NCBI RefSeq assembly: GCF_031085295.1
Contig: NZ_JAVFWO010000003.1
Span: forward strand, 310,001 to 374,000
Direction of reading: 5' to 3'
Length of the DNA stretch: 64,000 nucleotides
Origin: Microbacterium psychrotolerans
Lineage (GTDB): Bacteria; Actinomycetota; Actinomycetes; Actinomycetales; Microbacteriaceae
In this document: one piece after another, positions 53,801 to 62,197 of the stretch
Layout: each line of letters begins with the position of its first letter
Position numbering within the stretch: the stretch's first letter is position 1
The notes under the pieces: generated by a model
Seen by the model: only the letters and a program-made list of their open reading frames with translations
The model's database searches: none
Told to the model about the DNA's origin: nothing
Position numbers and translations under genes: made by a program

Positions 53801-54535
53801 GAGCGGCGCCGCGGCCGCTCCCGCGACCGTATTCGTCGGCGTGCCCTGCGGCACCACGCCGAGTCGCCCGGCCGCCGCGTGCGACGCGAGGAGATCCGGG
53901 GCGGGCGTGTCGCCTGCGCCCACGACGACGAGGGCCCTCAGCGTGTCGACCTCGTTCTGGGTCAGCGAGAGCTCGGTCGCGAGGCCGACATCCCTGGCGC
54001 GCTCGTAGTCGAGCCACCACAGGCGGGGCAGCGTGCGATCCCGCGGCTGAAGGGGGCCGAAGCCCAGCTCGGCCGCGATCTCCGCCCGGTCCACCGCGAG
54101 CGTGTCGGCCAGCCTGGCGCCGCCGTCGAGGACCAGCCACACGTCCAGCGCCTCGGGCAGCCCGAGCGGCGTTCGCGCCTCGGCCGTCCTCGCCGGCGCC
54201 TGTGCGGCGCGATCCGCGACGCGGCGCGGAACGCCGTCCGGTCCGGCCTCCACGGTCGTCGCCGTGCGCCACAGCCACCAGGCACGCCGCCCGCCCAGTG
54301 AGGCCGCGACGGATCGGAAGGCCGCGTCGGCGGCACGCGCCGGATCGGCCGCGGGGTCGATGGCCGCGAGCGCGTCTTGGAGGATGTCGAGCTCCTCGCC
54401 GAGGGGCGCCGCCGGCGGTCGCGCGAGCGCGATGTCGTCGGGATACACCCGCAGCCGCATGATCCAGCCGCCGGCACCGTCGTCTTGGAACCTCGTCTCG
54501 AGGCGCAGGGGGGTGAGGACTTCGACGCGCGTCAT
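50879..54535 (-). CDS. Uncharacterised 1218-residue protein, third gene of the DUF6603-type cluster
   Basis: 1218 residues, the largest in the window. It is mixed in predicted secondary structure, with no signal peptide, membrane helix, Walker motif or recognisable catalytic signature. Conserved-looking stretches are TPLRLETRFQ at the start, LWWLDYERA, VGDQPYGLLPTSDF, SLYFGEHVEFGLLGHLMRESL and ARVGLALLDRWVD near the end. Only two cysteines were noted. Start and stop overlap the neighbouring genes by four bases each, so production in fixed ratio with both neighbours is expected. A structural or scaffolding protein fits better than an enzyme, but this is inference. Confidence 0.9.
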   Translation of the reverse strand: MTRVEVLTPLRLETRFQDDGAGGWIMRLRVYPDDIALARPPAAPLGEELDILQDALAAIDPAADPARAADAAFRSVAASLGGRRAWWLWRTATTVEAGPDGVPRRVADRAAQAPARTAEARTPLGLPEALDVWLVLDGGARLADTLAVDRAEIAAELGFGPLQPRDRTLPRLWWLDYERARDVGLATELSLTQNEVDTLRALVVVGAGDTPAPDLLASHAAAGRLGVVPQGTPTNTVAGAAAAPLADDPETWLSLLDVDGTEQPGTLDVLRAFGVDTAAGAPALPLPGGEAGHGRVAALAVRGLWPVLWGRTIRDVVGTIAGSTSEPDLADWAARTLAVQGPWPAVRVGDQPYGLLPTSDFGDADLPGPGDLDVRWQDAPGDDPVAGDVERSVVQWAVPWRDGAARATAAATTVPDASPVVGADAATLLGLHGRHAPSMFWRIRRVDDLPTVQAQQIAQGFVVSHATAYDRSTARAWHGSPFAFSPLTAAGARRHLPAPPRDEEPDPDRLFEMLDEHPESLYFGEHVEFGLLGHLMRESLIIARATVGRAALDLDLGITPDPGRRIALDDEYPNTVMAGSDDAIGFVAGSGREGELIVRRFDQVREALKELIEEYRNNPADTLRGIKAALDAASFRADPWLMSMAARRAALMAGAGVPFLLGAYGWVDRPQPWSPARPGLPPGPTEAGLLHAPSFAQAQVAAVLRDAAVRTKSEGRWDLTLSADKVRAAIRLNDRVRLGVHPFEALGLEVEAVAGDPNDVRVLRRAFPTTGETAGTDDVTRRVCNGAAVLDAVRANALPPGLPADLGDRLAPLDDVLDAYADLLLVDGVHALVTRSPEAGGAAMEAAAGLATPVELLGIRTPREATTVPVACWLVLAAGQPAAPDTDPVAIADPVFHALAADAIDDLGAPAVSAALRLLGGSEAAPDGMDDHPALVPAMVQSLKDRRAELLDRAEALRAALTDEGNVVTDAAVTALDERWKLGLHDVAEDWTADDRRAEAAAALAARIDETDEEPASIPALQDQLRTLVGRRHLPVVPVVDRGLLPPWVVVADGRLDAEWLEIVAAVRPRVATLEAHQLTAAEPWPAAIDAPAGEPWGTTGPVRIAYGPEVSGASARVGLALLDRWVDSVPSQHHVTQAAFGFNAPKTRAPNAVLVAVPPDPDRPLEGEALLRVVMQVRRLALARAARPTDRDGLPWATPSPIVQAEPPVDIRQGWPT

Positions 54536-57135
54536 GCGAGAGGTCCGATCAGCACGCGCACCGGAAGTGCGAAGCGTCGGTGGGCGAAGTCGCCGCTGTG
54601 GTCCTCCGTCGCGGCGATGACGGGGGAAGGAGCGTGGGCGAATCGATAGCCGGCCGGCGGCTCTTCGAGCACGACCCAGTGGTGGGCGAGCTCGGCGATG
54701 GGCACGGGGAATCCGAAGAACGTGACCTCCGGCCCGATCGTCCCGGTGAAGGTGAAGTCGACGCGGCGGGGCTTGGCCAGCGTGACGTTCTCGTCGGGCG
54801 GGTCGTCCCAGTCCGGTGCACCGCCGGGCGCTGTGCGGGCGTCGTAGAGGTAGACGACTGTCGTCGGGTACCGCGTGAAGATGGGCGAGCGGAACACCAC
54901 GACCGCTTCACTGGTGCGGCCGCTCGGCGTCAGTCCCGGGTCGCCGAGCGCAGACGCGTCGGGCCACTGGCGGATGGGACGGATGTCGTGCACGGCGTCC
55001 GGGTCGCCGCCCGGGGTGCGATCCGCGCGCTGCCAGAAGCGACGCAGCGGCGAGCTTCGGGGCCGCATCGGGACGTTGCGCCACCGCAGCTCCTGAGCGG
55101 CCTGGCGGTTCGCGCCGACGAGGAGGGCCTCGACGAACAGCGGGTTGGTCTCGACGGCGATCACCTCGTGCTTCGCGAGGTCGCCGATGCCAGGCAGCAT
55201 CCAGTCGGGCGAGGCCGTCGAGAGGAAGCTCCACAGCGGGATGTCGAGCTCGGGCTCGACCTCGAGCGGGCGCATCGAGCGCACGCCGGGCAGTGTCGCG
55301 TAGACCCTGATCGCGGCGGGCGGCTCGGGCACGGTGGGATCGATCGCGCCGGCCACCAGTCCTCCCAGCCGGCCCACGTCGACGGGTTCGCACCGGGGCG
55401 CGAAATCGTCGGGCGTCTCCTCCCACGCGCCGTCAGGCTCCGGCAGCGTCGGGAAGTCCCGTGAGTCGAGCAGCCGGTTCAGCAGCTCTTCGTCGACCCG
55501 TCCATCGGGCCCGGGCTGCATCGCGAACAGCACGGCGGCGAGGCCGGCGGGATCGACCACCCCGTCGTCGAGCAGCCGGTCGATGATGCTCTCGGCGAAG
55601 CCCGGATCGTCCGTCGCCGCATGGATCGCCTGCCTCGCGTGGCGCAGAGGGTCGGGTTCGGGATCCGGATGCTGCCGCCCGAGCGCATCCTCCGGATCCG
55701 TCGCGTCGGGGCAGCCGGCGGCGACGGAGACCAGGATGGCGACTCCCGATTGTCCGGGCGCGGCGAGTGCGGACCGTGCGGTGCCCTGCCGCAGCGCGCG
55801 CCGCGCGGCCGACGAGAACAGCGCGGGCGCGAACTGCGGCGAAGTGGGACGACCGGGGTCGTCGAAGTGGCGCACCCCGACTGCGCCGAGAACCGTCGTG
55901 CTGCCGACGCCCCCGGCCGGGAGGCGCCCGAGCGCCGGCGCGAGCAGCGCGAGCGCCTGCGCGGGATCGGCGGGCACACGTCGGCGCCACAGTGATCGGC
56001 TCGCCCACACGCCGAGTGCGAGGGCGCGGATGCGCTCCGCCGCCGAGGTCGTGTCGCCGAGCCTGACGGCTGCGGCCTCGGCGATGCGGTCCTGCCAGGC
56101 GATCGCCGTCCACGCGCCGAGCCCCGCGGCGCCGCGCAGGCGGGGGTCTTCGGTCAGCTGCACCGGCCAGCTTCCTGCCGGGGCGGGAGCCGCCTCGAGC
56201 GGCCGGAACGCCCGCGGATAGTCCGGCGCTGTGATGACGTCGCGTCCGTCCGGCGAGACGATCGGGGTCTGCAGCGCGGCGACGTCGGCCGCGACCTCGG
56301 GCGGAGGCGGTGCGTCGGCGGGGTCGGGAGGAGGGTCTGCCGGCACGCGGAGGGCGCCGGCCGCCGAGAGCACGACGACGGGATCGCCGGTGCGCGGACG
56401 GTACTCGAGGTCGGCTCGTCCGAACGGGCGGCCGCCGCGGCGGGCCAGCTCGGCCAGATCCGCCTTGCGGAGCTTCTTCGCCAGGCCGGGGAAGTCGCCC
56501 TCCGGGCCGGTGCGGAACTCCCAGCGGTCGTAGCACGGCAGGGTGACGGCCGCAGCTCCCGACCAGGCGGCGGATCCGTCCGCGGCGAACGCGGGAACGA
56601 CCACTGCCAGGTAGGACGTGTCGGGAGACAGCTGGGCGGGGCACATCAGGCGCGAGCGCTCGAACGCGCCGACGGTGTGCACGTGCGCCCACGCCCACGA
56701 GCCGTCGAGCCCGTGCGCGGCCTGCACGCCGGGTGAGAGACGCACCGAGCCGTCGGGACGGGCCGAGATGCCCTCGGCGCCTTGCACTCCCACGACCAGC
56801 GCCAGCCACGGGGCCAGCTGTTCGCCGGACGGATGCTGCGGCGTATAGCGCCACGGGAGGTCGCTCTCTGCGAACTCCACGTGGGCGAGTTTCTCGGACT
56901 CGGCGTCGTCGGCGCCGGGAGACGGATAGCGCCTGACGATGGCGCCCGGGGTGAGCCGGGCGACGTCCCCGGGTCCCATGAGCTGGAACTCCGCCTGAAC
57001 CGTCCGCGGGTCCGACCCGTCGAGGTTCGCGATTCCGATGTCGACCTTCGCCGACAGCCGGCCGCCTTCCGCCGCTCCCGCCTTCACCCGCAGCGGCCGA
57101 TCGAACCTGCCGAAGTACTGGCCTGTGATCGCCAT
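54532..57135 (-). CDS. Uncharacterised 867-residue protein, second gene of the DUF6603-type cluster
   Basis: 867 residues from ATG 57135, two bases after the stop of the first gene and with a G-rich ribosome-binding site inside it. The N-terminal 200 residues are beta-rich (MAITGQYFGRFDRPLRVKAG, AEFQLMGPGDVARLTPGAI, then DLPWRYTPQHPSGEQLAPWL). The middle is Ala-rich and helical, the C-terminal part has PLWSFLSTASPDWMLPGIGD and ends in beta-type sequence (FTFTGTIGPEVTFFGFPVPI). No enzyme motif, export signal or membrane helix. Function unknown. Confidence 0.88.
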   Translation of the reverse strand: MAITGQYFGRFDRPLRVKAGAAEGGRLSAKVDIGIANLDGSDPRTVQAEFQLMGPGDVARLTPGAIVRRYPSPGADDAESEKLAHVEFAESDLPWRYTPQHPSGEQLAPWLALVVGVQGAEGISARPDGSVRLSPGVQAAHGLDGSWAWAHVHTVGAFERSRLMCPAQLSPDTSYLAVVVPAFAADGSAAWSGAAAVTLPCYDRWEFRTGPEGDFPGLAKKLRKADLAELARRGGRPFGRADLEYRPRTGDPVVVLSAAGALRVPADPPPDPADAPPPPEVAADVAALQTPIVSPDGRDVITAPDYPRAFRPLEAAPAPAGSWPVQLTEDPRLRGAAGLGAWTAIAWQDRIAEAAAVRLGDTTSAAERIRALALGVWASRSLWRRRVPADPAQALALLAPALGRLPAGGVGSTTVLGAVGVRHFDDPGRPTSPQFAPALFSSAARRALRQGTARSALAAPGQSGVAILVSVAAGCPDATDPEDALGRQHPDPEPDPLRHARQAIHAATDDPGFAESIIDRLLDDGVVDPAGLAAVLFAMQPGPDGRVDEELLNRLLDSRDFPTLPEPDGAWEETPDDFAPRCEPVDVGRLGGLVAGAIDPTVPEPPAAIRVYATLPGVRSMRPLEVEPELDIPLWSFLSTASPDWMLPGIGDLAKHEVIAVETNPLFVEALLVGANRQAAQELRWRNVPMRPRSSPLRRFWQRADRTPGGDPDAVHDIRPIRQWPDASALGDPGLTPSGRTSEAVVVFRSPIFTRYPTTVVYLYDARTAPGGAPDWDDPPDENVTLAKPRRVDFTFTGTIGPEVTFFGFPVPIAELAHHWVVLEEPPAGYRFAHAPSPVIAATEDHSGDFAHRRFALPVRVLIGPLA

Positions 57136-57137
57136 CG

Positions 57138-59432
57138 CTACAGGACCCCCGCCAGAGGAACAGCGGCCGCGAGGTCGGCGCTGGGCACCGCGACGGTGCC
57201 GATGGCCCGCGCCCATTCGTGGGCCTCGGTCGCGGATTCGTGCACCTGCCCGACGCCCACGACGGTCCACTGCTCGGCGACGGCCGAGAGCACCGGGGTG
57301 CGGTCCGACAGCGCCGGCTCGGAGCGGGCCGCCGACACCATCGCGAACGCGGCGAGCAGGTCGATGGGCGGTGATGCGGTGATCGTGCGCTTCCCGCCGG
57401 TCCGGGTGTCGATCACGATCTGCTCGAGCGTGCGCTCCTCGTCGGCGTGCGGGAACGTGCTCAGCGCCGGCTGCGGGGGCGTGAGCACCTTGCCGGCGGG
57501 AAGCACATCGAACGGCGGCCGGTTCACCAGCTCGGCATCGTTCAGCGTGAGGAAGACGCCGGGAGCGAAGGAGTCACGCACGTCCGGCCCGGTGCCCGTG
57601 ATGCGCGCGCCGGCGGTCGCCGGCAACGGCACGCCCTTGAGGCGCGAGATCGGGATCCCGAGCGGCAGGATCTTCTGCTGCACCACGAGCGTCCCGGTCG
57701 GGGGGACCAGCGCCTTGCCCGGCACCGGCTTGCGGGGCGTCAGCGCGACGAGCCGGTCGGCCGTGCTCTCGGCGTGGAGATTCTCCTTCTTCGCCACTTC
57801 GGCTGCGAGGACGTCGAGGATCGGCTCGGCGACGGGCAGGGCGTCGGCCGGGCCGCTGCCCAGCCTGAAGGTCTGGTCGAACTCCACCTCGAACAGGAAC
57901 ACGGACACCGACAGTGATCCCTGCACGACGACCGGCCCGGGTCCCGAGATCTGCCCCGACAGCTGCACCGAGGCGAAGTCGAAGCCGCCGGCCGAGACCG
58001 AGAAGCCGGCCGCTACGCGCGCCTGGAAGCGGAACGGCCGCAGTTGCAGGATCGCGTCCGTCTCGATGAAGCCGTGCGCGGCCAGCACCGAGACGTCGAT
58101 CCCCGCTTCGATGCGGCCACCGAGCTGCACCGTGTTGGCGGTGACGGCGAAGTAGCCTTCGACGCGCAGCGTGATGCCGCTGCCGGGCACCGACTGCGAC
58201 ATGCCGACCCGGCGCAGGGCCGGCAGCTTCGCCGGCTTCGGGTCGAACCCGGGGAAGAACCCGCCGATCGACACGACGACGTAGGCCTCGCTGCCCCAGC
58301 TGAGTCGCAGGGCGGCGTCGCCGTAGATCTCGAACACCCCGAGCACGTGGCTGTCGACGAGGCTGGCGTCGATCGCCACGAGCTTCTCGACCGGGTCGAT
58401 GAGTCCCAGCATGTCGACGCGGAGGTTCAGCACCTGGGGGAGGCTCGGGATGCCGATGCGCGCGACGCCGAGGATCGCCACCCTGCCGTCCGGGATCTGC
58501 ACGACCACGGCGAGGTCGAGCGACACCATGCTCCCCGTCGGGCCCAGTGACAGCCATGTCAGCCGGAGCGAAGGCCCGAAGATGTGCGTCCCGGTGCGCC
58601 GCGGGAAGATGCGGTCGAGGGTGCCGGCGACGGTGAGCGGGTCGTCCGGCGGTCGCACCTGCAGCAGCGCGTCGCCCGCAGCGCCCGTGCGCACCGCGAC
58701 ACGCAGCGCGTCGGTGTCCATGCCGCGATTGACGCCGACGATGCCGCCGACCCGGTCGAGCGCGAAGCCGAACGACAGCTGGATGGGAGGGATGAACTGG
58801 ATGCCGAGCACGGCGAGGAAGCTCGGGTCGTCGCCGTCGACCGAGAGGATCGCCGAGGCGGTCACGAGCACCGGCGGCACCGGCACCGAGAGCGATCCGC
58901 CCCAGCCGCGCTCGAGCGCGCCGCCCGCGTTCGGTGGCAGGCGCACCAGCGATCCGCCGCCCGGGAGCGAGGGGCCGCCCCCCGAGCTCGGCGGGGTGAG
59001 GGATGCCTCGACCGCGCCGAGTGCGAAGGGGCCGATCGGCACCGGCGGAAGGTCGACGCCGGGGATGACGGGAGGGTCCACGTACAGCACCGCGGTGCGC
59101 ACGGCGACGTGGACAGGGCCGATGTCGAGATCCGCGTTGATGCCGTTCGTCGCGAAGGACGCGGCATCCGTCAGCTCATCCAGCAGCGGGATCTCGGCCA
59201 ACGTGCCGAGCGTGGCCCTGCGGAGCCCGTCGAGCACTGCCGCGCGGGCGCTCTCCCACTGGGTGGCCGCTGTCCGCCAGGCCGCCTCGGTGGCGGTCTC
59301 GGGGTGATCGATGAGTTCGGCGATGCCCTGCGCGGCGTCGGCGAGGGCGGTGAGAGGCCCGGCGTCGACGCCGAGGCTCATCAAGGTCGCCCGCAGCCGA
59401 TCCACATATGCGCGTAACTCGTCGGACGCCAT
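57138..59432 (-). CDS. DUF6603-like beta-repeat protein, first gene of the cluster
   Basis: 764 residues, no cysteine, no export signal. Residues 1-95 are helical. About 215-525 match my memory of DUF6603: FGFALDRVGGIVGVNRGMDT, then IFGPSLRLTW, VVVQIPDGRVAILGVARI, DASLVDSHVLGVFEIYGDAALRLSW, VVSIGGFFPGFDPK. The alternating hydrophobic pattern suggests a long beta-helix or beta-solenoid. DUF6603 has no known function. It leads a 10 kb operon of four genes separated by 2 bases or less. The start has a GGGGGG ribosome-binding site. Confidence 0.85.
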   Translation of the reverse strand: MASDELRAYVDRLRATLMSLGVDAGPLTALADAAQGIAELIDHPETATEAAWRTAATQWESARAAVLDGLRRATLGTLAEIPLLDELTDAASFATNGINADLDIGPVHVAVRTAVLYVDPPVIPGVDLPPVPIGPFALGAVEASLTPPSSGGGPSLPGGGSLVRLPPNAGGALERGWGGSLSVPVPPVLVTASAILSVDGDDPSFLAVLGIQFIPPIQLSFGFALDRVGGIVGVNRGMDTDALRVAVRTGAAGDALLQVRPPDDPLTVAGTLDRIFPRRTGTHIFGPSLRLTWLSLGPTGSMVSLDLAVVVQIPDGRVAILGVARIGIPSLPQVLNLRVDMLGLIDPVEKLVAIDASLVDSHVLGVFEIYGDAALRLSWGSEAYVVVSIGGFFPGFDPKPAKLPALRRVGMSQSVPGSGITLRVEGYFAVTANTVQLGGRIEAGIDVSVLAAHGFIETDAILQLRPFRFQARVAAGFSVSAGGFDFASVQLSGQISGPGPVVVQGSLSVSVFLFEVEFDQTFRLGSGPADALPVAEPILDVLAAEVAKKENLHAESTADRLVALTPRKPVPGKALVPPTGTLVVQQKILPLGIPISRLKGVPLPATAGARITGTGPDVRDSFAPGVFLTLNDAELVNRPPFDVLPAGKVLTPPQPALSTFPHADEERTLEQIVIDTRTGGKRTITASPPIDLLAAFAMVSAARSEPALSDRTPVLSAVAEQWTVVGVGQVHESATEAHEWARAIGTVAVPSADLAAAVPLAGVL

Positions 59433-59584
59433 GCTGCGCCCCCCGTCCGTTTCCGCGATTCCCCCGATCGCGCGAACACGCGCACGACCACCTCACAGAT
59501 ACTCCCCGCACGCCGGACCCGCAAGGGGGGAAGCGGTCGGCGGTCGGGGAAATGCCCGCCGCCTCGCGCGCGTTGCCCTCTCGC

Positions 59585-60613
59585 ATGCGATCGATCGTCT
59601 ACTCCCGCCCCGGAACGTCGTCCGTCCTCTCGCTGGCGGAGCGTGAACCCGGGCAGCCCGGCCGCGGAGAGGTGCGCGTGAAGATCGCCGTGTCGGGCGT
59701 CAATCCGACGGACTGGAAGGCGCGCGCGGGATCCGGCGCGGCCCTGGCGTTCGATGAGATCGTGCCCAATCAGGACGGGGCGGGAGTGGTCGACGCCGTA
59801 GGCGATGGCGTGACCGACCTCGCCGTCGGCGATCGCGTCTGGCTGTACCTCGCTCAGCACCAGCGGCCGACCGGGACGGCGCAGGAGTACACCGTCGTAC
59901 CCGCGGCGCGGGCGGTGAAGCTCCCCGAGGGCGTCGGCTTCGACGTCGCGGCCAGCCTCGGGGTTCCCGCGATGACGGCGCACCGGGCGCTCACCGTTCA
60001 CGAGTTCGGACCGGCACGGCTGTCGCCGGGCGCGCTCGAGGGCCGCGTCGTGCTCGTCGCCGGTGGAGCGGGCGCCGTCGGCCACGCCGCCATCCAGCTC
60101 GCCGCCTGGGGCGGCGCGACGGTGATCGCCACCATCTCGAGCGACGAGAAGGCCGCTCTCGCGCTCGCCGCGGGTGCCCACCACGTCGTGAACTACCGAC
60201 GGGGCGACCCCGCCGACCAGATCACCGCGATCGCGCCGGGTGGCGTCGACCACGTCGTCGAGGTGTCTCTCGCGCAGAACGCCGACCTCGACGGCCAGGT
60301 GGTCGCGAACCACGGATCGATCGCGTACTACGCCGACAACGGCGGCGACCAGGCCACCATCCCGGTGCGGCCGACCTTCGCGAAGAACGTGCGGATCCAG
60401 GGGCTGCTGCTGTACACGGTGGGGGAGCCCGCCCTGACCGCGGCCGCCGAAGACATCACCGCGGCGCTGCGCGACGGCGCACTCCCCGTCGGCGAGCAGG
60501 CGGGGTTGCCGCTGACGTGGTTCCCGCTGGACGCCACGGCCGCCGCCCACGACGCCGTCGAGCAGGGCGCTGTGGGCAAGGTGCTCATCGACGTGACAGG
60601 CGACAACCGCTGA
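59585..60613 (+). CDS. NADPH:quinone reductase-type MDR enzyme
   Basis: 342 residues. SGVNPTDWKARAG, VPNQDGAGVVDAVGDGV, VLVAGGAGAVGHAAIQLAAWGGA (nucleotide site) and KNVRIQGLLLYTV place it with zinc-independent quinone reductases. It carries no zinc ligands. ATG at 59585 is chosen at the conserved MRSIVYSRPG start; no clear ribosome-binding site is visible. Divergent from the DUF6603-type operon across 152 bases that show no further structure. Confidence 0.9.
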   Translation: MRSIVYSRPGTSSVLSLAEREPGQPGRGEVRVKIAVSGVNPTDWKARAGSGAALAFDEIVPNQDGAGVVDAVGDGVTDLAVGDRVWLYLAQHQRPTGTAQEYTVVPAARAVKLPEGVGFDVAASLGVPAMTAHRALTVHEFGPARLSPGALEGRVVLVAGGAGAVGHAAIQLAAWGGATVIATISSDEKAALALAAGAHHVVNYRRGDPADQITAIAPGGVDHVVEVSLAQNADLDGQVVANHGSIAYYADNGGDQATIPVRPTFAKNVRIQGLLLYTVGEPALTAAAEDITAALRDGALPVGEQAGLPLTWFPLDATAAAHDAVEQGAVGKVLIDVTGDNR

Positions 60614-60701
60614 CGGTGGCGTCGCCGCCGCCGCCGAGCCGGGCAGCGAGCGACGCGGAACACTTCGGGTGACGGCCTCCCCGCGCCTGCTTTTCACGAT
60701 G

Positions 60702-60726
60702 TCGGACTAGTATGCCGATAGTCGGA
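60702..60726. promoter_or_regulatory. Candidate IclR-type operator and -10 box
   Basis: TCGGACTA-N9-TAGTCGGA is an imperfect palindrome. TAGTAT (60708-60713), the best -10 box for the iclR gene, lies inside it. Autorepression is the simple reading. Confidence 0.5.
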
Positions 60727-60740
60727 TCGAGGGGAGCGCT

Positions 60741-61529
60741 GTGGTCGCCACGGATGCCGCCGCCGACGACGCGCGCGTCGTCGGCTCGGACAGGGTGCTG
60801 GCGGTGCTGATTGAGCTGGGCGCCCACCCGCGCGGGGTGAGCCTCGACGACCTCGCGGCGGCCATGCGCAGCCCGAAATCGACCGTGCACCGCGCTCTCG
60901 CATCGCTGCGCAAGGCCGGGCTGGCGGCGCAGATCAGCCGGGGGACCTATGTCCTCGGCGACGAGTTCTTCCGGCTGGCGTTCCACAACTATGCCGAGCG
61001 ACCGGAGGCGGTGCGGATCACGCCGGTTCTCGAGGAGCTGGCCGCGCGCTTCGGCGAGACCACGCACTACGCCGTGCTGGACGGACCGGAGGTCGTCTAC
61101 CGCGCCAAGGTGGACCCGCCGGGTGGTGCCGTTCGTCTGACTTCCGTCGTCGGAGGGCGCAATCCGGCGTACCGGACCGCGGTCGGCAAGCTCCTGCTCA
61201 GCTACCGGGTGGGCGATCGGGACGAGCTTCGAGACCTCCTCGGCGCCGGGGCGCTCGAGCAGCGGACGCCCCGCACGATCACGGATCTCGGCCGGCTGTG
61301 GGACGAGCTGCGGCTCTCGAAGGAGCGCGGGTACGCCGTCGATGATCAGGAGAACGAGGTCGGCGTCAACTGCGTCGCCGTGCCCGTTCAGAGTGAGGAG
61401 CACACCTCTCCGACGGGTGCGATCAGCGTCAGCGCGCTGGCGTTCCGCATCCCGCTGCCGCAACTCGTCGCCGAACTGCCGGCCATTCGCGCGATCGTCC
61501 GGCGCGAGCCGGTGCCGACGACTCAGTAG
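60741..61529 (+). CDS. IclR-family regulator
   Basis: 262 residues. An N-terminal winged helix (SDRVLAVLIELGAHPRGVSLDDLAAAMRSPKSTVHRAL) is followed by the IclR ligand domain (LEELAARFGETTHYAVLDGPEVVYRAKV, RTAVGKLLLSY, GYAVDDQENEVGVNCVAVPV). GTG at 60741 has GAGGGGAG upstream. It ends seven bases inside the convergent SDR gene. It probably controls the SMP-30/dehydrogenase operon and itself. Confidence 0.93.
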   Translation: MVATDAAADDARVVGSDRVLAVLIELGAHPRGVSLDDLAAAMRSPKSTVHRALASLRKAGLAAQISRGTYVLGDEFFRLAFHNYAERPEAVRITPVLEELAARFGETTHYAVLDGPEVVYRAKVDPPGGAVRLTSVVGGRNPAYRTAVGKLLLSYRVGDRDELRDLLGAGALEQRTPRTITDLGRLWDELRLSKERGYAVDDQENEVGVNCVAVPVQSEEHTSPTGAISVSALAFRIPLPQLVAELPAIRAIVRREPVPTTQ

Positions 61530-62197
61530 GTGGCGCGCCCGCCGCTGATGTCGTAGACCGCGCCCGTCGAGAAGCTGACCTTCTCGGAGGCCAGCCAGAC
61601 GACGAGCTCCGCGACTTCGGATGCCTCACCGACCCGCTTCATCGGTATGAGGCTGGTGATGTGCGCGAGCACCTCGGGCGCCGTCGAGTCGTTCATGGGG
61701 GTGGCGATGACCGCGGGCGCGATCGCGTTGACCAGCACCCCCGTCGTCGCCAGCTCCTTGCCGGCGGACTTCGTCAGCGCGATGACGGCCGCTTTGGAAG
61801 CCGAGTAGGCCGCCAGGTTCGGATTGCCGTCCTTGCCTGCCATGCTCGCGAAGTTGACGACCCGCCCCCACCCGCGCTCCACCATCCCGGGGACGAAGGC
61901 CCGCATCATGCCGACCGTGCCGAGCACGTTCACCTCGAGGGTCGTACGCCAATCGGGGGCGGTCGTCTCGACGAGAGGCATGTTGGGCCCGACGATCCCC
62001 GCCGAGTTGATCAGGATGTCGACTGCGCCGACGCGCGATGCGAGGGCGGTGACCGCCTGCTCGTCGGTGATGTCGAGGATCTCGTCGACGTCGCCGGCGA
62101 GATCCACCGTGATCACCTCGACACCGTCGGCACGGAGGCGGGAGGCCGTGGCGGCCCCGAGGCCGCGGGCTCCGCCGGTGATGAGTGCGCGCTTCAT
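61523..62197 (-). CDS. Short-chain dehydrogenase/reductase
   Basis: 224 residues. The cofactor motif is TGGARGLGAA, NSAGIVG gives the NAG element, the catalytic set is Ser (NFASMAG), Tyr and Lys (YSASK). It would oxidise a sugar or polyol hydroxyl with NAD(P). The final residues overlap the iclR gene by 7 bases. Translationally coupled to the upstream dehydrogenase gene (ATGA). Confidence 0.93.
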   Translation of the reverse strand: MKRALITGGARGLGAATASRLRADGVEVITVDLAGDVDEILDITDEQAVTALASRVGAVDILINSAGIVGPNMPLVETTAPDWRTTLEVNVLGTVGMMRAFVPGMVERGWGRVVNFASMAGKDGNPNLAAYSASKAAVIALTKSAGKELATTGVLVNAIAPAVIATPMNDSTAPEVLAHITSLIPMKRVGEASEVAELVVWLASEKVSFSTGAVYDISGGRATY

